In this document: positions 1 to 7,142 of the stretch, one piece after another | How the letters are laid out: each line of letters starts with the position of its first letter | Position numbering within the stretch: position 1 is the stretch's first letter | From: Alphaproteobacteria bacterium | Lineage (GTDB): Bacteria > Pseudomonadota > Alphaproteobacteria > Puniceispirillales > Marisalimonadaceae | Length of the DNA: 15,151 bases | Assembly (NCBI GenBank): GCA_016777645.1 | Contig: JADHRC010000024.1 | Span: forward strand, 1 to 15,151 | Direction of reading: 5' to 3' | Made by a program: the position numbers and the translations under genes | Notes under the pieces: model-generated | What the model was told of the DNA's origin: nothing | The model's database searches: none | Seen by the model: the letters and a program-made list of their open reading frames with translations, nothing else

Positions 1-959
1 AATTTATCTGCATTATGCCCATCAGGCATTTTTACTGCAGTTAAAACACTTGAAAAATCTTTCTCTTCTTCACATAATACTTCTAAACCCCAAGCTTGCA
101 CAGCTTCTCTTGTAGCTTTAGCATGACGATCATGTCTTTTAAAAACATTATCAAGACCTTCTTCATGAAGCATCGCAATAGCTTCTTTTAGACCATACAA
201 AAGATTTGTAGCTGGAGTGTAAGGAAAAGATCCCTGTTTATTAGCATCTATTTGCTCTTGCCAATCCCAATATGATCTTCTCATTTTTGATTTTTTAGCG
301 GTTGATTTAGCTTTTTCAGAGATCGCGTTAAAGGATAAACCAGGCGGAAGCATAAGTCCTTTTTGTGAACCTGACACAGTAACATCAATGCCCCATTCAT
401 CATGTTTATATTCCATCGAAGCTAAGCCAGAGATTGTATCTACCATTAACAAAGCATCGTGTTTAGCTATATTAATTGCTTTTCTAACCTCATTTATTCT
501 TGATGTACTTCCAGTTGAGGTTTCATTATGGACAACGCAAACTGCTTTGATTTCATTTTCACTATCTTTATTTAATCTATCTAAGAGTTTTTCTGGTTCA
601 ACACCTCTTCTCCAGTCTGTTTCTAAAAATTCAGTTCTGATACCGAGTTTTAAAGCCATTTTGTTCCATAATGAAGCAAAATGACCAGTCTCAACCATCA
701 AAACGAGATCACCTTCATTTAATACGTTTACTAAAGCAGCTTCCCATGCACCTGTTCCAGAGGCTGGGTATATAATAACATCAGACTTTGTCTTAAAAAT
801 AGTTTTCATTCCATTTAAACATTCATTTGCTAAAATAGTGAAGTTTGGCCCTCGATGATCGATAGTTGGATAATCCATGGCCCTTAAAATTCTATCAGGA
901 ACATTTGAAGGTCCAGGTAATTGTAAAAAATGTTTGCCTGGCATGTATTTATTAACCAT
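1..959 (-). CDS. Serine/alanine-glyoxylate aminotransferase, 3' part beyond left edge
   Basis: PLP-dependent class V aminotransferase that moves an amino group from serine or alanine to glyoxylate, giving glycine; cytoplasmic. I read 319 codons leftward from ATG at 959; the gene runs off the window, with roughly 70-80 residues of the usual ~390-400 missing. Visible marks: an N-terminal LPGPSNVPDRILRAMDYP stretch (residues 14-31) followed by IDHRGP (33-38), PASGTGAWEAAL (65-76) for cofactor phosphate binding, NETSTG (145-150), Asp174 in MVDTISGLAS for the pyridine nitrogen, and the Schiff-base Lys200 in GSQKGLMLPPGLSF. The start is supported by an AAGGA ribosome site (969-973) 9-10 bases upstream. 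It is transcribed divergently from the flavoprotein gene at 1087. These motifs match the serine-glyoxylate (Sga) subgroup closely. The preferred amino donor cannot be told from sequence. Confidence 0.93.
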   Translation of the reverse strand, partial: MVNKYMPGKHFLQLPGPSNVPDRILRAMDYPTIDHRGPNFTILANECLNGMKTIFKTKSDVIIYPASGTGAWEAALVNVLNEGDLVLMVETGHFASLWNKMALKLGIRTEFLETDWRRGVEPEKLLDRLNKDSENEIKAVCVVHNETSTGSTSRINEVRKAINIAKHDALLMVDTISGLASMEYKHDEWGIDVTVSGSQKGLMLPPGLSFNAISEKAKSTAKKSKMRRSYWDWQEQIDANKQGSFPYTPATNLLYGLKEAIAMLHEEGLDNVFKRHDRHAKATREAVQAWGLEVLCEEEKDFSSVLTAVKMPDGHNADK

Positions 960-1009
960 ATTAAAAATTCCTTGGATTTAGACTTGTCTTTCAATGAAAA
1001 AATTGTGAT

Positions 1010-1038
1010 TTAACATAGATAATGTATACACTTATAAT
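1010..1038 (+). promoter_or_regulatory. Sigma-70-type promoter for the flavoprotein-molybdoenzyme unit
   Basis: TTAACA at 1010-1015 (5 of 6 to the -35 consensus), a spacer of exactly 17 bases, and a perfect TATAAT at 1033-1038. Transcription would start near 1045, leaving a leader of about 40 bases before the ATG at 1087. The spacer contains the 8-base palindrome TGTATACA (1023-1030), a plausible operator position. Such matches arise by chance more often in AT-rich DNA, but the spacing and location in the divergent gap favour a real promoter. No equally good promoter was found for the leftward aminotransferase in the same gap. Confidence 0.65.
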
Positions 1039-1086
1039 CAAAAACATTCCATATAGAATTTCTTTTAACTATAAAAGGTTTTTATA

Positions 1087-4038
1087 ATGCCAGACGGCAA
1101 TTTAAATCAGACACTAGATGCTTTAAAAAATAAAACTTCTGCTGAAGTCTACAGTGATATTTTTACTCGTGGTAGATATGCAACTGATGCTTCTATTTAT
1201 CAGATGATGCCATATGGTGTTTTAATACCGAGGACAAAAACTGACTTAATAGAAATAGTTAATCATTCCAGAGAAAATAATATTCCATTACTTGCTAGAG
1301 GTGGTGGAACATCACAATGCGGACAAACTGTAAATAAAGCAATCGTCATAGATAATTCAAAGTATCTTAATAAAATTCTGGATTTTGATAAAGATAATAT
1401 GACTTGCATCGTAGAACCAGGCATCGTTCTTGATGAGCTAAATAGATTTTTAAAACCCTATGGTCTGTGGTTTCCAGTAGACGTTTCAACTTCAAGTAGA
1501 GCAACTATTGGAGGAATGGCTGGAAATAATAGCTGTGGTGGTAGATCTATAAGATATGGCATGATGAGAGACAACGTATTAGAGATTGAAGCTATATTAT
1601 ACGATGGTTCTTTATATAATTTTGGGAAATTAGACATAAATAAACTTTTGTTATCAAAAGAATTTGCACCAAAAACTATTTCAAAACTAATAAAACTCGC
1701 AAGTGATAATGAAAAGGAAATAGTGTCAAGATTTCCAAAGGTTTTAAGGCGTGTTGGTGGTTACAACATAGATGCTTTACTTCCAGATGCAATGGCTAAA
1801 AGACCAAATGGTAAAAAAGGGGATGGAATAAATTTATCACATTTATTAGTGGGTTCTGAAGGAACTTTAGCTTACTCATCACAAATTAAATTAAAACTGT
1901 CACCTCTTCCATCAAAAAAAATAATGGGCATTTGTCATTTCCCTTCTTTTTACGAAGCTATGGATGCAGCGCAACACATTGTCCCCTTGGATCCTGTGGC
2001 CGTAGAGCTGGTAGATGACACAATGATAAAGCTTGCCAGACAGATTGATATTTTTAAACCTACGGTTGAGGCTGTTGTTAAAGGGAATCCAGCGTCTCTT
2101 TTATTGGTCGAATTTGCCGAAGAAGATATGGAAGAAAATCATCAAAGAATAAAAAAACTCAATCAACTAATGAAAGATCTTGGTTATTCTTGGAGTGGCA
2201 GCAAGAAAGTTGGAGGCGTTGTTGATGTTATAGACAATCAACTGCAATCCAAAGTAAGTGAAATGAGAAAGTCTGGTCTTAACATAATGATGTCAATGAA
2301 ACAAGATGCTAAACCAGTTTCTTTTATAGAAGACTGTGCTGTTGAGCTTAAAGATTTGGCTGAGTATACGGATAGCTTGAATAAAATTTTTGAAAAATAT
2401 GATACTCAAGGAACCTGGTATGCACATGCCTCAGTTGGATGCCTTCATGTAAGACCAGTTCTGAATATGAAAAAAGAAGATGATGTGGTTAAAATGCGAA
2501 ATATTGCTAATGAAACAAGCTCTCTAGTTAAAAAATTCAAAGGGTCTTATTCAGGTGAACATGGAGATGGAATAGTACGCTCTGAATTTAACGAGGTCAT
2601 GTTTGGAAGTAAAATGATTGACCTTTTTAAATCTATTAAAAATTCATTTGATCCAAGCGGTATCTTTAACCCTGGAAAGATAATCGACGCACCTAAAATG
2701 GACTCAAGAGAGCATTTTAGATATGCCCCGTCCTATAACTCTGAAAATATACATACTATATTGGATTGGTCTTCTTGGACTGGACAATCTGGAGGATTAC
2801 AAGGTGCAATTGAAATGTGTAATAATAATGGAGCTTGCAGAAAATTAGATGGAGGGGTTATGTGTCCATCTTTTAGAGCGACCAGGGATGAAAAAGATTC
2901 TACTAGAGGAAGAGCAAACACTCTTAGATTAGCTATTTCAGGGCAACTTGGAAAAGAAGCCATGTTTGGAAAAGATATGGCTGAGACCATGAAACTTTGT
3001 GTTTCATGCAAAGCCTGCAAAAGAGAGTGTCCAACCGGGGTTGATATGGCTAAAATGAAAATTGAATATTCTCATTTAAAAACAAATAAATATGGTCTAG
3101 ATATCAATAGTAGACTTGTTTCTTATTTGCCTAGATATGCTCCATTAGCATCAAAATTTTCTATGATTTTAAATCTCAGAGACAAAATACCTGGTTTAGC
3201 AAAAATTAGTGAAATTCTTTTTGGTTTTACTGCAAAAAGAGAGTTACCAAAATGGCGAAAAGATTATTTTAAAAATTCCGAACTACCTGACTCAATAGAC
3301 AAAAATAGTGATAAAACACCAGTTATTTTATTTGTAGATACTTTTAATAGATATTATGAACCAGAAAACGTTAGATCTGCGATAAATGTTTTAAAATCAA
3401 CCGGATACTTCCCTTTTATTCCCAAAACAACAAAAAAAAATAAACAACTTTGCTGTGGAAGGACATTTTTAAGCAATGGTTTAGTTGAGGAAGCTAAAAT
3501 TGAGGCTGAAAATATATTAGCAACTTTTTATCCATACCTAGAAAATGGAATTTCAGTGGTTGGATTGGAACCCTCTTGTATTTTATCTTTTAGAGACGAA
3601 TTACCATCTTTAATCCAAACAAACCATGCTCAATTATTAAAAAATAACTCTTATACTTTTGAAGAATTATTAGTTAAAGATTTAAAAAAATTAAATTTCA
3701 AAAAATTTAATGGAAATATTTTACTTCATGGACACTGTCATCAAAAAGCTTTTGATGTTGTTAAACCCATAGAACAAATTTTAAAACAAGTTCCAGATTT
3801 AACTTTTGAAACAATTGAAACGAGTTGTTGTGGTATGGCAGGTGCATTTGGTTATGACAAAAGCACTTATGATATTTCCATGAAAATGGCCAATGATAAA
3901 CTTTTCCCTGCCATAAAAAAAAATAACTCAAATACCAAAATAATTGCTGACGGAACATCTTGTAGATGCCAAATTAAAGATGGCTTAAACAAAGAAGCTA
4001 TTCACCTGGCTAAGTTTCTTGATAAAAATGTAATTTAA
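1087..4038 (+). CDS. FAD-linked oxidase / Fe-S / CCG-domain dehydrogenase (D-2-hydroxy acid type)
   Basis: A 983-residue three-module flavoprotein of the kind annotated as D-lactate or D-2-hydroxyglutarate dehydrogenase (YdiJ-like, ~1000 residues), expected to oxidise a D-2-hydroxy acid and pass electrons on through Fe-S centres. The N-terminal FAD_binding_4 module has LLARGGGTSQCGQ (68-80), GGMAGNNSCGG (142-152) and LLVGSEGTLAYS (253-264). The FAD-oxidase C module has HASVGCLHVRP (447-457), SGEHGDGIVRSE (489-500) and a closing FDPSGIFNPGKI (521-532). An Fe-S region follows with C578, C584 and C593, then CxxCxxCxxxCP (C638, C641, C644, C648). Two cysteine-rich CCG units follow: CCGR (789-792) with C831, and HGHCH (881-885) with SCCGMAG (913-919). 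The start is fixed by AAAAGG at 1073-1078, 8 bases before ATG. There is no signal peptide, so it is cytoplasmic or membrane-peripheral. It is the first gene of a unit with the molybdoenzyme 43 bases downstream. The substrate is unknown. Confidence 0.9.
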   Translation: MPDGNLNQTLDALKNKTSAEVYSDIFTRGRYATDASIYQMMPYGVLIPRTKTDLIEIVNHSRENNIPLLARGGGTSQCGQTVNKAIVIDNSKYLNKILDFDKDNMTCIVEPGIVLDELNRFLKPYGLWFPVDVSTSSRATIGGMAGNNSCGGRSIRYGMMRDNVLEIEAILYDGSLYNFGKLDINKLLLSKEFAPKTISKLIKLASDNEKEIVSRFPKVLRRVGGYNIDALLPDAMAKRPNGKKGDGINLSHLLVGSEGTLAYSSQIKLKLSPLPSKKIMGICHFPSFYEAMDAAQHIVPLDPVAVELVDDTMIKLARQIDIFKPTVEAVVKGNPASLLLVEFAEEDMEENHQRIKKLNQLMKDLGYSWSGSKKVGGVVDVIDNQLQSKVSEMRKSGLNIMMSMKQDAKPVSFIEDCAVELKDLAEYTDSLNKIFEKYDTQGTWYAHASVGCLHVRPVLNMKKEDDVVKMRNIANETSSLVKKFKGSYSGEHGDGIVRSEFNEVMFGSKMIDLFKSIKNSFDPSGIFNPGKIIDAPKMDSREHFRYAPSYNSENIHTILDWSSWTGQSGGLQGAIEMCNNNGACRKLDGGVMCPSFRATRDEKDSTRGRANTLRLAISGQLGKEAMFGKDMAETMKLCVSCKACKRECPTGVDMAKMKIEYSHLKTNKYGLDINSRLVSYLPRYAPLASKFSMILNLRDKIPGLAKISEILFGFTAKRELPKWRKDYFKNSELPDSIDKNSDKTPVILFVDTFNRYYEPENVRSAINVLKSTGYFPFIPKTTKKNKQLCCGRTFLSNGLVEEAKIEAENILATFYPYLENGISVVGLEPSCILSFRDELPSLIQTNHAQLLKNNSYTFEELLVKDLKKLNFKKFNGNILLHGHCHQKAFDVVKPIEQILKQVPDLTFETIETSCCGMAGAFGYDKSTYDISMKMANDKLFPAIKKNNSNTKIIADGTSCRCQIKDGLNKEAIHLAKFLDKNVI

Positions 4039-4072
4039 GATAAAAGTTTTTATACCTAGCTTATTGTTAAAC

Positions 4073-4076
4073 GGAG
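4073..4076 (+). promoter_or_regulatory. Ribosome binding site deciding the molybdoenzyme start
   Basis: GGAG lies 5 bases before the ATG at 4082. The same frame also opens at a TTG at 4064, but that codon lies upstream of this site and lacks its own, so ATG 4082 is preferred. Confidence 0.75.
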
Positions 4077-4081
4077 TAAGA

Positions 4082-6424
4082 ATGCCAAAAAAGATTAAAA
4101 GACCCACCTCCTTTCATTGGGGAAGTTATTACTCTGAAACCGAAGATGAAAAACTAATTGCCCTTCATCCTTACGAAAAAGACAATGATCCTTCAACCAT
4201 CGCTAAAGGATTACTTGATAGTATTGACGATAAATTACGAATAAGGGTTCCTCATATTAGAAAAGGTTATCTAAGGGAAATACGTAAAGAATTATCCAAT
4301 CCTAAGATGTCATTAACTGGAACTAGGTTAAGAAGCAAAAGAGGTTCAGATTCTTTTGTTCCCGTTTCTTGGGATGAGGCAAATGAAATAGTTGCTTTTG
4401 AGTTAACCAGGGTAAAAAAGAAACATAAAAATAAAGCCTTTTTTGCCGGATCCTATGGTTGGGCGTCAGCTGGTAGATTTCATCACGCACAAAGCCAACT
4501 CCATAGGTTTTTTAATTGTTTTGGAGGGTATACTAAATCTATAAACACATATTCCTATGCAGCAAGCGAAACAATTATGCCTCACGTTATTGGTATTTCA
4601 TATAGAGAATTCTTAGACACCCATACTGATTGGAATAATATTAAGGATAATTCTGAACTTGTTGTAATGTTTGGCGGACTACCACTCAAAAATTCACAGG
4701 TTACATCAGGAGGTGTAGGAAAACATACAACAAAAGAATTTATCCAAAGTTGTGAAAAAAAGGGAATAGAATTTATTAATATTAGCCCTATGGAGATGGA
4801 AGCTGATTTAATCAGTAACGCAGAATGGGTTAAAATCAGACCTGGTACAGACACAGCATTAATGCTTGGGATAGCATTTATACTCGAAACTGAAAGTTTA
4901 GCGGATAAAGATTTTCTAAATAAATATTGTAGTGGATATGACGAATTTATAAAATATCTAAAAGGTATTTCAGATGGGAGGGCTAAGACTCCCTATTGGG
5001 CTTCTAAAATTACAGGAATTCCTAGCGATACAATTTATAATTTAGCAAAAAAAATGTCTTCAAACAGGACCATGATAACTGGTGCATGGGCTCTTCAAAG
5101 ACAACAGTATGGAGAACAACCACATTGGATGATTACCGTTTTAGCTTGTATGCTTGGACAAATTGGTCTTCCAGGAGGCGGATTTGGACTTGGATATAGT
5201 GCTGAAAATGGGATAGGCAACCCTGTTCAACATCATAAATGGCCAGCATTAAATCAGTTCAAAAATCCTGTAAATGAATTTATTCCAGTTGCTAGAATTT
5301 CAGATATGCTTTTACATCCTGGAGAAAAATTTTCATATAATGGAACAGATTTTAAATATCCAGATATTAAATTAGTTTATTGGGCTGGTGGTAACCCGTT
5401 CCACCACCAAATGGATCTCAAGAAGCTTGTAAAAGCCTTCAAACAACCAGATAGCATTATTGTTAATGAAATTTGGTGGAATAGTCTTGCAAGACATGCT
5501 GACATCGTTCTGCCAGCAAATACGTCTCTAGAAAGAAACGATATTGGAATTAGACATTGGGATCAAACTATATCTCCAATGCATAAAAGTATAGAGCCAA
5601 TTGGAGAATCCAAATCGGATTATGAAATCTTTTCTGCTCTAGCTGAAAAGCTAAATTTTTTAACTAAATTTACAGAAAATCGTGATGAAAATGAATGGCT
5701 TAGATATTTATGGGATGAAGCAAGATCAAGTGCACAAAAAGCTAATTTTTCATTGCCTGATTTTGATAGGTTTTGGAAAAACGGATTTCAAAATGTTCTT
5801 ACTCCCAAAAAACAAACTATTTTGTTAGAAGAGTTCAGGAAAGACCCTATCAAGAAACCTCTACCTACTCCCTCAGGTAAAATAGAAATATTTTCTGAAA
5901 CGGTATCAAGCTTTAATTACAAAGACTGCCCAGGTCACCCAATATGGTTAGAACAAGAAGAATGGTTAGGTGCCAGCTTAACCAAAAATTTTCCACTTCA
6001 ACTTATTTCTGGGCAACCACATAATAGATTGCATAGTCAACTCGATAATGGTTCTGAAAGCCAAAAACAAAAAATTTTAGGAAGAGAACCTATTAAAATT
6101 AATCCAGAAGATGCAATTGCAAGGGGGATCGTGGAAGGTGACATCGTTGAGGTTTTCAACAAAAGAGGTAAATGTCTCGCTGGTGCAATTATTTCTAAAG
6201 AAGTAATGCAAGGGGTAGTTTTTCTTCCTGTTGGTGCCTGGTATGATCCACTAGAAGATAATTTTTGCGTTCACGGTAATCCAAATGTTTTAACTAAAGA
6301 TGTTGGCACTTCATCACTTGCGCAAGGGCCGTCCGCTCACTCAACTTTGGTAGAAGTTAAAAAATATACAAAAGATTTACCACCCATAAAAATTTTTGAC
6401 AAACCTGATATTTTAAACAAATAG
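4082..6424 (+). CDS. Cytoplasmic Mo-bisMGD S/N-oxide reductase (TorA/BisC/DMSO reductase type)
   Basis: A 780-residue molybdopterin oxidoreductase reducing an S-oxide or N-oxide (biotin or methionine sulfoxide, TMAO, DMSO or similar). It lacks the N-terminal Fe-S cysteines of formate dehydrogenase-type enzymes and has no Tat signal, so it should stay in the cytoplasm; length and location resemble E. coli BisC (~777 residues). The active-site layout is DMSO-reductase-like. SYGWASAGRFHH carries Tyr125 and Trp127, and 31 residues after the Trp comes Ser158 in TYSYAAS, the spacing of Tyr114, Trp116 and the Mo ligand Ser147 of Rhodobacter DMSO reductase. Other family marks are IRPGTDTAL (252-260), GQIGLPGGGFGLG, GGNPFHHQMDL (436-446), ADIVLPANTSLERNDIG and the C-terminal GQPHNRLHSQLDNG that contacts the second cofactor half. 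It sits between the FAD/Fe-S dehydrogenase and a racemase-family gene. No dedicated c- or b-type cytochrome partner is encoded nearby. The substrate is not predictable. Confidence 0.9.
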   Translation: MPKKIKRPTSFHWGSYYSETEDEKLIALHPYEKDNDPSTIAKGLLDSIDDKLRIRVPHIRKGYLREIRKELSNPKMSLTGTRLRSKRGSDSFVPVSWDEANEIVAFELTRVKKKHKNKAFFAGSYGWASAGRFHHAQSQLHRFFNCFGGYTKSINTYSYAASETIMPHVIGISYREFLDTHTDWNNIKDNSELVVMFGGLPLKNSQVTSGGVGKHTTKEFIQSCEKKGIEFINISPMEMEADLISNAEWVKIRPGTDTALMLGIAFILETESLADKDFLNKYCSGYDEFIKYLKGISDGRAKTPYWASKITGIPSDTIYNLAKKMSSNRTMITGAWALQRQQYGEQPHWMITVLACMLGQIGLPGGGFGLGYSAENGIGNPVQHHKWPALNQFKNPVNEFIPVARISDMLLHPGEKFSYNGTDFKYPDIKLVYWAGGNPFHHQMDLKKLVKAFKQPDSIIVNEIWWNSLARHADIVLPANTSLERNDIGIRHWDQTISPMHKSIEPIGESKSDYEIFSALAEKLNFLTKFTENRDENEWLRYLWDEARSSAQKANFSLPDFDRFWKNGFQNVLTPKKQTILLEEFRKDPIKKPLPTPSGKIEIFSETVSSFNYKDCPGHPIWLEQEEWLGASLTKNFPLQLISGQPHNRLHSQLDNGSESQKQKILGREPIKINPEDAIARGIVEGDIVEVFNKRGKCLAGAIISKEVMQGVVFLPVGAWYDPLEDNFCVHGNPNVLTKDVGTSSLAQGPSAHSTLVEVKKYTKDLPPIKIFDKPDILNK

Positions 6425-6435
6425 AGTAATTTGTT

Positions 6436-7140
6436 TTGAAATTAGAAATTTGCATTTTAAATCCCTATACAAGTAAAAATTCTAATGAAAAGCTAAAAAA
6501 AACCGCTATGAAAGTAATCGAGGAAGGCTCTAGAATTTTTATAAATGAAGATGATTTAATTGATGATTATTTTAGTCATCATTATGAAACAGTAAATATT
6601 TCAAACCTAATCAAACAGGTTGAAAAAAATAATAGTTCAGACGCCTTTATAGTAGCTTCATTTGAAGATATTGGAGTTGAAACCATTAGAAAAATTATAT
6701 CTAAGCCAATAATTGGAATCGGAGAAGCATCTTTTTATATTGCTAATATCATTGCAAATAAATTTTCAGTAATAACGAATATATCTCAAACGCATGAAGC
6801 AATAAAAAACAACCTTATTAAATATGACATGGACCATAAATGTGTTTCACTAAAATCTATAGAAGTACCAATTCTTGATATGGAAACAATGTCAAAGGCT
6901 AATATTAAAAAATTAGAAAACGAAATTGAAAGAACAATTTTGGAAGATAGTCCAGAAGCAATTATTTTAACAAGCGCTGGAATATTTGATCTTACCAAAA
7001 AACTTTCTGATAAATTTAGTTTACCTTTCATAGAAGGCGTAGGTGCAGCTACAACATTAATTCAAAATTTAGCAAAATTGGATCTTAGAATTAAAAAATT
7101 TGAAAAAAAACCTATTCGAAATTTAGGGATACCAATATAA
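6436..7140 (+). CDS. Asp/Glu (hydantoin) racemase-family protein lacking both catalytic cysteines
   Basis: A 234-residue protein of the Asp/Glu/hydantoin racemase superfamily, whose members normally use two cysteines, one per lobe, as acid/base pair. The fold marks are present: an ICILNPYTS start (5-13), DAFIVASFEDIG (69-80), PIIGIGEASF (91-100), FSVITN (110-115), EAIILTSAGI (174-183) and a final FIEGVGAATTLIQ. At both places where relatives have Cys (A-C-F/G-D and G-C-A-G), this protein has Ser: Ser75 (codon TCA, 6658-6660) and Ser180 (codon AGC, 6973-6975). The frame is otherwise intact. Ordinary cysteine-based racemisation therefore looks unlikely. It may have another reaction (the superfamily includes a decarboxylase and an isomerase), a serine-based one, or a binding role. 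Translation starts at a TTG only 11 bases past the preceding stop, with just a weak GAG as ribosome site, suggesting coupling. It ends 2 bases from the oppositely oriented hyuB. Confidence 0.82.
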   Translation: MKLEICILNPYTSKNSNEKLKKTAMKVIEEGSRIFINEDDLIDDYFSHHYETVNISNLIKQVEKNNSSDAFIVASFEDIGVETIRKIISKPIIGIGEASFYIANIIANKFSVITNISQTHEAIKNNLIKYDMDHKCVSLKSIEVPILDMETMSKANIKKLENEIERTILEDSPEAIILTSAGIFDLTKKLSDKFSLPFIEGVGAATTLIQNLAKLDLRIKKFEKKPIRNLGIPI

Positions 7141-7142
7141 AA

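Noticed and set aside
388..684. 98-codon open frame on the plus strand
   Set aside because: It lies antisense inside the aminotransferase, whose minus-strand frame is continuous with clear PLP-enzyme motifs; this frame shows no family features.
2733..3020. 95-codon open frame on the minus strand
   Set aside because: It is antisense to the Fe-S region of the flavoprotein, where the conserved cysteine spacing proves the plus-strand frame.
4064..4081. Upstream TTG start for the molybdoenzyme
   Set aside because: The GGAG ribosome site at 4073-4076 serves ATG 4082, and the six extra residues add no recognisable sequence.
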